In this document: positions 25,191 through 32,881 of the stretch, piece after piece
Layout: the number at the start of each line of letters is the position of its first letter
Numbering within the stretch: the stretch's first letter is position 1
Source: DATAUD01 sp036501665
GTDB lineage: Bacteria; Verrucomicrobiota; Verrucomicrobiia; Limisphaerales; Palsa-1400
NCBI GenBank assembly: GCA_036501665.1
Contig: DASXZW010000015.1
Location: 1 to 64,000 of the forward strand
Direction: 5' to 3'
DNA length: 64,000 nucleotides
Notes under the pieces: generated by a model
The model's input: the letters and a program-made list of their open reading frames with translations, nothing else
What the model was told of the DNA's origin: nothing
The model's database searches: none
Made by a program: the position numbers and the translations under genes

Positions 25191-27269
25191 GTGAAAAAAT
25201 ATTCGCCATTTCTAAGGTTAATCGCTGTCATTTCGATGGTCTTGATCGAGGCCATCCGAGTGTCGGCACAAGTTTCCCTCCGAGTCGGACCGATTCTTGG
25301 TCCGGCTCCAAAAATTTCGCATGATGCCTCAAGCCACCCTGAACTTGAGCCGGGGAAGTTGAATTTGATTCCTGGGTTCATGGTGAATGGCAGTTCGCGA
25401 GAGGAGGTGCGGCAATTTTACAACGCGATTTATCCCGCCTCCGAAGAAATCTCGATTGATTCCTCGGCTGTGATCGCGAATTGCGATCCGGGCATGAATT
25501 CCAGCGCTTTTCAGAATGCCGAATTGGTTCGTATCAATTGGTTTCGGGCGATGAGCGGAATTCCGGCGAATGTTACACTGTCTTTGACGGAAGGCCTGGA
25601 AGCCCAAGCCGCCGCATTGATGATATCGGCGAACAACCAGTTGCAGCACACTCAAATTCCAACAAACTGGATCTGCTACGACGCGGGCGGGGTAACGGCT
25701 GCGGGGGTTTCGGACATTGCCATCGGAGTCAATGGACCGGACGCGATTACGGGTTATATGTGGGATTATGGCTCCGATAATTCGATGGTTCCACATCGAC
25801 GATGGATACTTTTTCCGCAAACGCAGATCATGGCCGTCGGGGACGTGCCTGCGCAGGGAACCAATCAGGCTGCAAACGCGACGTGGATCTATGACGGTCT
25901 CCACTATAACGAGCCACGGCCGGCAGACACGCCACCGTTCGTGGCATGGCCGCCGCCCGGGTACGTGCCGGCCCCGGTTGTTTATCCACAATGGTCGTTG
26001 GGATTGTCCAATGCCGACATGAGCATGGCCACCGTCACGATGCAAAGCAACGGCGTCCCCATGAACGTCATTGTCCAAGTTAACGCAATTGATTACGCGG
26101 AGAATTCCGTGGTTTGGTATCCGGCCAGCCTTGATCCGAGTCAGTTGACTACAGTATTTCCATTCAACGGCGCAGATACTGTTTATTCCGTGACTGTCAG
26201 TAATGCGCTTACAATGTCGGGGCCGCAAAACTTCAGTTACCAGGTCACGGTGTTCGACCCGGACGTTGCGGGAACGGACCATGTTCCGACAGTGATCAAC
26301 GGCCCGGCGAGTCCAACGGTGAACGCCAGCAATCCGTACACCTGCAACGCATCTGTCAATCCAAACGTTACGGGATATCAATGGGTGGCATCGCAACCGG
26401 TCAACGGGAACCTGGCAGACAATGTGCAGCATGGGTTGACGAACTTTACGATTTTTCCCGCCCCGATTTACTCGGTGATCACCAATGCGGCGAATGGTTC
26501 GGGCAAATGCTTCCACTTGACGCACACGAATGCTGTGACGCAATTGCTCCAGCTTACCGAGGCGCTTTTTCCCGGCACAAACACGTCGCTGAGTTTTCAG
26601 AGCCAGTTGGGTTATGCCACGACCAATGAAATCGCGCGCGCGCAATATTCCACCAACGGCGGCCAGAGTTGGGTGGACCTCTTCACGCAATTGGGGACCG
26701 ATGGAATGGGCCAGACGACTTTTGTCAATCATAAGTATTCGCTGGCCAATTGCGCGGGATTGGCGACAACTTTGCGTTTCGATTACGATTATGTCGGCGG
26801 CTTGCTTTATTCTCAATCCACTCCGAACGTCGGTTGGTCTCTTGAGCATATCCTGATTACGAACGCTCTAAGATTGACCAACTTTACAACCAATGTCACC
26901 GCGACGCCGGATTTTGGATTTATTCCGACGGCGACGGGTCCGTGGGTGCTTGAAGCGCGCGGGATGATCTTTGATCAGTATGGGTTGGATTGGTCAGCTC
27001 CGGTGCGGCTTGCCGTGGGGACGAATATTATTGTGACAACGCCGCCTGTGGTTGTGATGGGTTCGCCGACCTTATCGGCGGGGCAGGCGCAGATTCCTTT
27101 CGTCTTGACAGGGAATGCGGCTTCTTTTCAATTGCTCCAGGCGGGCCAGCTTAACGGAGCTTGGACGACGGCGGTTGCGGCTTTAAGCACGACTCCAGGG
27201 CAGAATTCGTATCAATTCACGCTGCCTTTTCCGGGGGCGACGACTTTTTATCGTGTGGTGGCGAAGTGA
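25191..27269 (+). CDS. Secreted CAP/SCP-domain protein
   Basis: From the GTG at 25191 the product has 692 residues with a signal peptide (VKKYSPFLRLIAVISMVLIE, to about residue 28). A CAP (cysteine-rich secretory/PR-1) domain covers about residues 95-200: 'ELVRINWFRAMSGIPANVTL', 'QLQHTQIPTN' and 'SMVPHRRWILFPQTQIMAVG', the last matching the HRxxxL(L/F) region near the end of this fold. The middle part is beta-rich and may bind surface polymer ('FQSQLGYATTNEIARAQYST' within a jelly-roll-like region). The C-terminus has the module shared with other secreted proteins here, ending 'TTFYRVVAK'. The earlier TTG at 25152 would push the signal peptide inward. It is 60 bp past the BY-kinase gene, so a link to the exopolysaccharide is plausible. 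Confidence 0.75.
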   Translation: MKKYSPFLRLIAVISMVLIEAIRVSAQVSLRVGPILGPAPKISHDASSHPELEPGKLNLIPGFMVNGSSREEVRQFYNAIYPASEEISIDSSAVIANCDPGMNSSAFQNAELVRINWFRAMSGIPANVTLSLTEGLEAQAAALMISANNQLQHTQIPTNWICYDAGGVTAAGVSDIAIGVNGPDAITGYMWDYGSDNSMVPHRRWILFPQTQIMAVGDVPAQGTNQAANATWIYDGLHYNEPRPADTPPFVAWPPPGYVPAPVVYPQWSLGLSNADMSMATVTMQSNGVPMNVIVQVNAIDYAENSVVWYPASLDPSQLTTVFPFNGADTVYSVTVSNALTMSGPQNFSYQVTVFDPDVAGTDHVPTVINGPASPTVNASNPYTCNASVNPNVTGYQWVASQPVNGNLADNVQHGLTNFTIFPAPIYSVITNAANGSGKCFHLTHTNAVTQLLQLTEALFPGTNTSLSFQSQLGYATTNEIARAQYSTNGGQSWVDLFTQLGTDGMGQTTFVNHKYSLANCAGLATTLRFDYDYVGGLLYSQSTPNVGWSLEHILITNALRLTNFTTNVTATPDFGFIPTATGPWVLEARGMIFDQYGLDWSAPVRLAVGTNIIVTTPPVVVMGSPTLSAGQAQIPFVLTGNAASFQLLQAGQLNGAWTTAVAALSTTPGQNSYQFTLPFPGATTFYRVVAK

Positions 27270-27329
27270 AAGTTGGGGCGCTGATTTGGTTTGCGGCGGG
27301 GCGGGGAAAATTTTAGCCTCGGAAGCATT

Positions 27330-28751
27330 GTGAATTACGAGGCTGTCATCGGGCTGGAAACGCATGTCCAGCTTAAGACCAAATCCAAAATGTGGTGCGG
27401 GTGCGCGAATGAATTTGGCGCTGCCGCGAATACCAATGTCTGCCCCGTCTGTCTCGGGTTGCCTGGCGTGCTGCCGGTGGCCAATGAGGAGGCCTTGCGG
27501 CTGACGGCGTTGACGGGTTTGCTGCTGAATTGCGAGCTGCCGCATTTCGCGAAGTTTGACCGGAAGAATTATTTTTATCCGGACATGCCCAAGAATTACC
27601 AGGTAACTCAATTCGACAAGCCGTCAACAATACGCGGGCATATCGAGTTTGAGCTGGAAGGCGGAATCCAGCGCATCAACATCACGCGCGCGCATCTTGA
27701 AGAGGACGTGGGGAAAAGTTTTCATTTTGACAGGACGAGCGGGGTTGATTTTAACCGGGCGGGCGTTCCGTTGCTGGAGATTGTTTCGGAGCCGGAACTG
27801 ACTGGCGCGGAAATGGCTTACCGATACCTGAACGCGCTGGTGGAGATTTTGCGTTATGGTGGCGTCAGCGATTGCGACATGGAAAAAGGGGAGGTGCGGT
27901 GCGACGTGAACGTGAGCGTGCGCCCGGTCGGGACAACTGCGCTGGGCAAAAAGATTGAGATCAAGAACATGAACAGCTTTAGCGCGGTGCGTCGCGCGCT
28001 GGATCATGAGATTCCGCGGCAAATCGAGACGCTTCAAAAGGGCGGGCAGCTTTTTCAGGAGACGCGTCGGTGGGATGATGCCGGAGGATTGACCGAATCC
28101 ATGCGCAGCAAGGAGATGGCGCATGATTATCGCTATTTTCCGGAGCCGGACCTGATGCCGTTCGAGCCGACTGACGAGTGGGTTGGGGAAGTTAAGAAGC
28201 GGGTGGTGGAATTGCCGCTGGCGAAGAAGCAGAGGCTGATGAGTCAATATCAATTACCGGCGTCCGATGCGCAAACGTTTGTCTGGGATCGTCCGCTGGG
28301 AGATTATTTTGAATCCATCGCTCCAAAAGCGAAGAACCCGAAAGCGGCGGCGAATTGGATCATTAATAATTTGCGCGCGAAGATGGCGGAATCAGGAACG
28401 ACGCTGGGGGATTTGAAATTCAAGGCAGACAATATAATTGACATTGTTGAGCTTGTGGAGAGCAAGAAGATCAGCAGTTCCATCGCGCAGCAGGTTTTTG
28501 CGGAGATGTTCGAGAGCGGCGAGGCGCCCAAGGCGATTGTCGAGAAGAAAGGTTTGGCGCAGGTCAGCGACGCGGGATCGATTGAGCCGTTTTGCGAGCA
28601 GGCGATTGCCACGAATCTGGGGCCCGTTGCGGATTACAAGGCGGGGAAGGCGGCGGCGTTAAACTTCCTTAAGGGGCAGGTGATGAAACTGAGCAAGGGG
28701 AAGGCAAATCCCAACCTCGCCGGGGAAATTCTGGAACGGATGTTGAAGTAA
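27330..28751 (+). CDS. gatB: Aspartyl/glutamyl-tRNA(Asn/Gln) amidotransferase subunit B
   Basis: This 473-residue cytoplasmic protein is the GatB subunit of the GatCAB complex, which converts misacylated Glu-tRNA(Gln) (and Asp-tRNA(Asn)) to the amide form; GatB binds the tRNA and activates the acyl group. The start is the GTG at 27330, giving the standard beginning 'NYEAVIGLETHVQL', with a GGAAG site upstream; the frame from 27291 adds 13 atypical residues. The zinc motif C-x-C...C-x-x-C is present ('WCGCANEF', 'CPVCLGLPG'), as are 'KNYFYPDMPKNYQ' and 'HLEEDVGKS'. The YqeY-like tail domain extends to the end. gatA and gatC are not in the window. It converges on a glycosyltransferase gene 9 bp away. 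Confidence 0.96.
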   Translation: MNYEAVIGLETHVQLKTKSKMWCGCANEFGAAANTNVCPVCLGLPGVLPVANEEALRLTALTGLLLNCELPHFAKFDRKNYFYPDMPKNYQVTQFDKPSTIRGHIEFELEGGIQRINITRAHLEEDVGKSFHFDRTSGVDFNRAGVPLLEIVSEPELTGAEMAYRYLNALVEILRYGGVSDCDMEKGEVRCDVNVSVRPVGTTALGKKIEIKNMNSFSAVRRALDHEIPRQIETLQKGGQLFQETRRWDDAGGLTESMRSKEMAHDYRYFPEPDLMPFEPTDEWVGEVKKRVVELPLAKKQRLMSQYQLPASDAQTFVWDRPLGDYFESIAPKAKNPKAAANWIINNLRAKMAESGTTLGDLKFKADNIIDIVELVESKKISSSIAQQVFAEMFESGEAPKAIVEKKGLAQVSDAGSIEPFCEQAIATNLGPVADYKAGKAAALNFLKGQVMKLSKGKANPNLAGEILERMLK

Positions 28752-28760
28752 CGACCCTGG

Positions 28761-29486
28761 TCAGCGGAGAAAGTTATACTTTACGATGCAGCGAAGCGCG
28801 CTGAAGCCGTCCTGCCAGCCGATTTTCTTGCCTTCCGCATAAGTGCGTCCGTAATAGGAGACGGGAACTTCGTAGAGGCGGAGGTTCATTTTGCTGAGCT
28901 TGGCGACGATTTCCGGCTCGAAGCCGAAGCGGTGTTCCTCAATCGCGATGCGATGGATCACTTCGCGTCGGAACGCTTTGTAGCCGCATTCCATGTCGGT
29001 GAGGTTGATGTCTGCCGCCATGTTTGACAGAGTGGTGAGGAGTTTGTTTCCGACGGAGTGCCAGAAATAGAGCACGCGATGAGCGCCCGCGCCGGAAAAG
29101 CGCGAGCCAAAAACAACGTCCGCCTTGCCGGTGAGGAGCGGCTTGCAAACGGCAGGGTAATCATCTGGATCGTATTCCAGATCGGCGTCCTGGACGATGA
29201 CGAAGGGAGAGGTGGCTTGCGCGAAACCGGTCCGCAACGCAGCGCCCTTGCCGCGATTGACCAGGTGGCGAAAAGTTTTCGCGCGCGGCTCCAAATGGCG
29301 GACGGCTTCGAGGGCTTCCCATGTGCCGTCGATCGAGGCGTCATCGACAATAATAATCTCCCGCACGATGGGTTGGAGAGCCACTATTTTTACAATTGAC
29401 GCAATGGTCGTGGCCTCGTTGAAAACCGGGATCACCACAGCGAGGCACGGTCCGGCTGGAGGCGCGTCAGGGTCAGGCGCGTTCAT
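28761..29486 (-). CDS. Family 2 glycosyltransferase (dolichol-phosphate mannosyltransferase-like)
   Basis: The 241-residue protein is a GT-A type family 2 glycosyltransferase of the polyprenyl-phosphate sugar synthase group. The nucleotide-sugar site appears as 'LAVVIPVFNEATTIASIVK' and 'EIIIVDDASIDGTWEAL', the DxD-like metal motif as 'FVIVQDADLEYDPDDYP', and 'GKADVVFGSRF' is typical of the group. There are no membrane helices, so it would act at the cytoplasmic face to make a lipid-linked sugar. The terminal 'YNFLR' is usual for these enzymes. Its start overlaps the larC stop by four bases, so it is expressed with larB-larC, although no functional connection is obvious. Confidence 0.9.
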   Translation of the reverse strand: MNAPDPDAPPAGPCLAVVIPVFNEATTIASIVKIVALQPIVREIIIVDDASIDGTWEALEAVRHLEPRAKTFRHLVNRGKGAALRTGFAQATSPFVIVQDADLEYDPDDYPAVCKPLLTGKADVVFGSRFSGAGAHRVLYFWHSVGNKLLTTLSNMAADINLTDMECGYKAFRREVIHRIAIEEHRFGFEPEIVAKLSKMNLRLYEVPVSYYGRTYAEGKKIGWQDGFSALRCIVKYNFLR

Positions 29487-30859
29487 GTGGCGGCTTTACG
29501 GGCGGCGTCATAGACGGCTTTGAGAGGGGCATTTTTTTCGAGGGCGAGCTTTTTGCACGACTCAAATTCCGGCGCGATTTGAACGATGTCGCCGTCGAGT
29601 TTGCCGATTTTCACGGTGACCTCGCCGTAAGGAGTGCGTGCTGTGACGAATTCGCGGCGCAATTTCCGGCGTTCGGAAATTGAACGGCGCACGCCGAAAG
29701 CGCTCGTTTGGCGAAGGATCATCTCGCAAAATTTGTCCGCCTCTTCAGGCCCGCACAAAATGCAGAGAAGAACGCCGGGACGGTTTTTTTTCATTTGCAC
29801 GGGAGCGTAAGAGACATCGAGCGCTCCGGCGGATATGGCGAGATCGAGAAAATTTCCAAGTAACTCGGGGTTGACGTCGTCGAGGTTGGTTTCGAGAACG
29901 GCGATGGTGTCGGTCTCCCAATCGTGCGTGACGGTGGCGGAAGTTTCGCCGAGGATTGCGCGCAGGACGTTGGGGCGGGTCTTGTTGTTGCGTTTGCCGA
30001 TGCCGAACCCGACACGGCTTGGAGCAAACGAATCCATTGGGCCGAATTTTTCGACGAATGCCGCGAGCAACGCCGCGCCGGTGGGCGTAACCAATTCGGC
30101 AGGTTCCTCGCACTGCGCGATTGGGACGGCGCGGGCGGCGAGAATTTCCAATGTGGCCGGGGCAGGGACGGGGAACCGGCCATGAGCGCAATTAAGCCAG
30201 CCGTGGCCTTCGACGACATTGCTTGACAGCACGCGGGGTTTGCCGAGGATTTCCAGGGCGATGCAAGCGCCGACGATATCGACAATCGAATCGATTGCGC
30301 CGACTTCGTGAAAATGCACGTCGGCGGGCGGCATACCGTGGATTTTTCCCTCAGCGACGGCGACGCGTTGGAAGACCGCGAGCGACTTTGATTTCACCCA
30401 TTCTGAGAGGGCGCTGGCTTTTATCAGCTTGACGATGTCGGCGTGGGAGCGGCCATGTTCGGCGCTGTGTTCGTGGGAATGTTCTTCGCCATGAGAATGA
30501 CCGTGCCTATGCTCATGATGGTGTTCATGTTCATGCGCATGAGTGTGAGAGTGTTCACCGTGCTGATGCTCGTGTGAATGGGTGTGTTCGCCGTGATGCT
30601 CGTGCTCGTGCTGATGCTCTTCGTTGGAGTGATCGTGACTGTGTTCGTCACCGTGATGATGGTCGCCGACGTGAACCTCGAATCTTGCGCCCTCGATTTG
30701 AAACCGCTTTTCGCGCGAGATGTGAAGGTGATAGCCGTGAAGGCGCAATTTCTCCAGCTCGCGAGTCAAGTCTTCCATCTTGACACCGAGATCGAGCATC
30801 GATCCCATGAACATGTCGCCGCTGATCCCGCTGAAAATATCCAGATAGAGCGTTTTCAT
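29483..30859 (-). CDS. larC: LarC nickel insertion protein (pincer cofactor biosynthesis)
   Basis: LarC inserts nickel into the pyridinium-dithiocarboxylate precursor to complete the nickel-pincer nucleotide cofactor used by lactate racemase and related racemases/epimerases. The 458-residue frame is uninterrupted, unlike the Lactobacillus gene that needs a frameshift. It begins with the typical 'LYLDIFSGISGDMFMG' and contains 'DVHFHEVGAIDSIVDIVG', 'LVTPTGAALL' and 'TNLDDVNPELLG'. Residues 66-139 are an extremely His-rich insert with 33 histidines among 74 residues, alternating with Glu, Ser and Gly, a likely nickel store or buffer. It overlaps larB by four bases upstream and the glycosyltransferase downstream. 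Confidence 0.95.
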   Translation of the reverse strand: MKTLYLDIFSGISGDMFMGSMLDLGVKMEDLTRELEKLRLHGYHLHISREKRFQIEGARFEVHVGDHHHGDEHSHDHSNEEHQHEHEHHGEHTHSHEHQHGEHSHTHAHEHEHHHEHRHGHSHGEEHSHEHSAEHGRSHADIVKLIKASALSEWVKSKSLAVFQRVAVAEGKIHGMPPADVHFHEVGAIDSIVDIVGACIALEILGKPRVLSSNVVEGHGWLNCAHGRFPVPAPATLEILAARAVPIAQCEEPAELVTPTGAALLAAFVEKFGPMDSFAPSRVGFGIGKRNNKTRPNVLRAILGETSATVTHDWETDTIAVLETNLDDVNPELLGNFLDLAISAGALDVSYAPVQMKKNRPGVLLCILCGPEEADKFCEMILRQTSAFGVRRSISERRKLRREFVTARTPYGEVTVKIGKLDGDIVQIAPEFESCKKLALEKNAPLKAVYDAARKAAT

Positions 30860-31608
30860 TTTATAAGGGCATTGATCTGGCTTGCGGCATAGCCCGCGCC
30901 GAATCCGTTGTCAATATTAACGACTGTGACGCCGCTGCCGCAACTGTTGAGCATGGCCAGAAGCGGGGTCAACCCGCCGAAATGCGCGCCGTAGCCGACG
31001 CTGGTTGGAACGGCGATGACTGGCTTGCTCACGAGTCCCGCCACAACGCTTGGCAAAGCGCCTTCCATTCCGGCCACGACAATCACGACATTGGCCTTTT
31101 GAATCAGGTCGAGTTTGTCAAGCAAACGATGCAGGCCGGCGACGCCGACATCATAGACGCGCTCCACGGTGTTGCCCATGATTTCCGCTGTGACGCAGGC
31201 TTCCTCGGCGACGGGCAAATCGCTGGTCCCGGCGCAGAGAACGGCGACGGTTCCAGGGCGTTTCGGCAACGGTTTAAGTTCTATTGTGATGCAGCGGGCG
31301 GCTTCGTGGTGGCGGGCGCGCTTGAATTTTTTCCGCACGACGGAAGCCTGTTCCGCGCTCAAACGTGTCAATAATAGGCGTTCCTCGCGTTCCAAAATTT
31401 TTTCGGCGATCCTGATAATTTGCGGCGAGGTTTTGCCGGCGCAATAGATCACCTCCGCGAAACCTTTGCGCAAAGCCCGGTGGGTATCGACATTTGCGAA
31501 ACCGAGATCAATGGTCGGAGGCGCCTGAAAAGCGGAAAGGGCGTCAGTCAAAGTGACTTTGCCATCGCGGAATTTCTCCAGCAATTCAATGGCAGTGTCG
31601 GTAGTCAC
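30856..31608 (-). CDS. larB: LarB, nickel-pincer cofactor biosynthesis carboxylase
   Basis: LarB carboxylates the pyridinium ring of nicotinic acid adenine dinucleotide and cleaves the phosphoanhydride, the first step to the nickel-pincer cofactor. The 250-residue product has a variable N-terminal third (to about residue 120) and then a domain related to PurE (AIR carboxylase): 'GTVAVLCAGTSDLPVAEEA', 'VYDVGVAGLHRLL', 'VVIVVAGMEGALPSVVAGL' and 'PVIAVPTSVGYGA' are hallmarks. The start is GTG at 31608. The larC start overlaps its stop (ATGA), so the two are one transcriptional unit. No larE or larA was found in the window. Confidence 0.95.
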   Translation of the reverse strand: MTTDTAIELLEKFRDGKVTLTDALSAFQAPPTIDLGFANVDTHRALRKGFAEVIYCAGKTSPQIIRIAEKILEREERLLLTRLSAEQASVVRKKFKRARHHEAARCITIELKPLPKRPGTVAVLCAGTSDLPVAEEACVTAEIMGNTVERVYDVGVAGLHRLLDKLDLIQKANVVIVVAGMEGALPSVVAGLVSKPVIAVPTSVGYGAHFGGLTPLLAMLNSCGSGVTVVNIDNGFGAGYAASQINALIK

Positions 31609-31656
31609 GATGCCGGAGAAAATACACCAAGCGTCGCCGGCGGACAGGAAAATTTG

Positions 31657-32229
31657 TTATTGCGGGGCAGGGGTGGCCTGAAGATCCTGAATTCGCGTAT
31701 GTCGGACGTCAGATTCAAAGAGGAGTTGGAGGACCAGGAACATCAGCGCTTGAATCATGATTGAGGGACCTGCCAGCAACGCGGAGACAATAAAGTTTGC
31801 AACCAGGGCGTAAGGGCGAATTCGCACCAGCTTCGTGTGGTTCAAAATGCCGTATTTAATAAGCGCGGACTTGATGTATGAGATTACGAGGATGCCGAGG
31901 ATAAATCGTGTGGCAACGTCGGATTTTCCTGCGGTTGCCAATGCGAGCACCGCAGCGCTGACGAAAAGAATAAATTCGCGATTGGGATACTTCCGTTGGG
32001 GTTCGATTTTTTTGAATTCGGTTCTTAGGAAACCAGGCTGGCCGATTTTTTGTGTGGCAATCGCGAAGGCTTTGGATTCGGTCAGCCCTGACTCGATCAG
32101 TTTGTCAAAGTCTTCGTGTAAATGGTTTTCCAATTCATCCAAATCAGCGGATTTCGTGATTCCTCCAGCAACCATTTGACTCCGCCATTCTGCGAGAGCG
32201 GTTTTGAGGTCAAACGAACCTTGTGACAT
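31657..32229 (-). CDS. Small membrane protein with ADOP-prefix-like N-terminal domain
   Basis: The product has 190 residues. Its N-terminal part (about 8-70, 'DLDELENHLHEDFDKLIESG' then 'TESKAFAIATQKIGQPGFLR') closely follows the layout of the cytoplasmic prefix of the ADOP permeases in this window, where 'EELxSHIxMxTxxNxxxGM' is followed by 'ARxxAxxxFGxxES'. The rest has hydrophobic segments at about 87-105, 109-125 and 143-170 and no periplasmic domain. I infer that the prefix is a stand-alone helical module attached here to a small membrane anchor; similar modules occur in DUF1700/HAAS-type proteins. It lies 48 bp upstream of larB on the same strand, and could be co-transcribed with it. 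Confidence 0.65.
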   Translation of the reverse strand: MSQGSFDLKTALAEWRSQMVAGGITKSADLDELENHLHEDFDKLIESGLTESKAFAIATQKIGQPGFLRTEFKKIEPQRKYPNREFILFVSAAVLALATAGKSDVATRFILGILVISYIKSALIKYGILNHTKLVRIRPYALVANFIVSALLAGPSIMIQALMFLVLQLLFESDVRHTRIQDLQATPAPQ

Positions 32230-32426
32230 GGAATTACGCTACATTGTGCGGCTATGTATGTCAAGCGTGAAAGCCAACCTCACGGAAAAACAGCCCTTCC
32301 CATCAAGCTATTCAGTCAGTTGCCAATTGTAAGGGCTTGCATTACAGAAGAATTCGTAAACCACCTTGCAGACAGGTTTGAGGAATTTCAATAGGCTTTT
32401 AACCGCAGTAGAGTTAGTTTTCATGG

Positions 32427-32453
32427 GGCGCCCCGGGTGGGGCGCCTAATTTT
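32427..32453 (+). terminator. Intrinsic terminator on the plus strand
   Basis: A perfect 8-bp GC stem (GGCGCCCC, loop GGGT, GGGGCGCC) at 32427-32446 is followed by TAATTTTTT. It points along the plus strand, yet there is no plus-strand gene upstream for several kb, which raises the possibility of a short non-coding transcript from 32230-32426. On the minus strand the hairpin comes after the DUF1328 gene but has no T-run. Confidence 0.7.
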
Positions 32454-32488
32454 TTGTACCCCTGCTGGACGCGGGTCTGTATCCCCTT

Positions 32489-32659
32489 CTAAAGTTTTCG
32501 ACTGGCCATCAATCCGGCGATAAGTGTTGCCAGAAAAATTACCAGGAAGACGAGGAACAGAACTCGGGCGACGGTCGCCGCCAGACCTGCCACTCCCCAG
32601 AACCCCAACAGACCTGCCACCAGTGAGATCACCAAGAATATCAATGCCCAACGTAACAT
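32489..32659 (-). CDS. DUF1328 small membrane protein
   Basis: A 56-residue protein, too short for most gene finders. It reads 'MLRWALIFLVISLVAGLLGF' and then 'WGVAGLAATVARVLFLVFLV' followed by 'IFLATLIAGLMASRKL': two hydrophobic helices with the 'GLLGF.G.AG.A..IA' pattern that is the signature of the DUF1328/YtjA family of small inner-membrane proteins. These are widespread, often stress-induced, and of unknown function. Start and stop (ATG at 32659, TAG at 32489) fit the family's usual 53-60 residues exactly. The ribosome site is weak. Longer frames overlapping it on the minus strand are shadows in another phase. Confidence 0.85.
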   Translation of the reverse strand: MLRWALIFLVISLVAGLLGFWGVAGLAATVARVLFLVFLVIFLATLIAGLMASRKL

Positions 32660-32881
32660 GGAGACAGCATACCTTTTCGAGGGGATGTTGCAATTGGGGT
32701 GTTGGCCTTATTCGGTGGTTCTTTGCTGTATTCCGCTAATCTTTTGATTTGGGAGAGGCTAGTATCTCTCTTACGGAAAAGCGGTAGAGGGCTACCGCAC
32801 TCCAGGACGCTTCGCGCTAAACCGTGAAAACATTGCCCCTAGCGGCAACCGTCATCTCATATTTATTTCTTCGTGACCACT

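Noticed and set aside
25329..26849. 506-residue minus-strand open frame opposite the CAP-domain gene
   Set aside because: Long, but rich in Arg/His/Ile-type antisense composition, with no domain; the plus-strand frame has a signal peptide and a known fold.
32421..32693. 90-residue minus-strand open frame over the DUF1328 gene
   Set aside because: The DUF1328 protein lies in another phase and fits the family exactly; this frame runs into the terminator.
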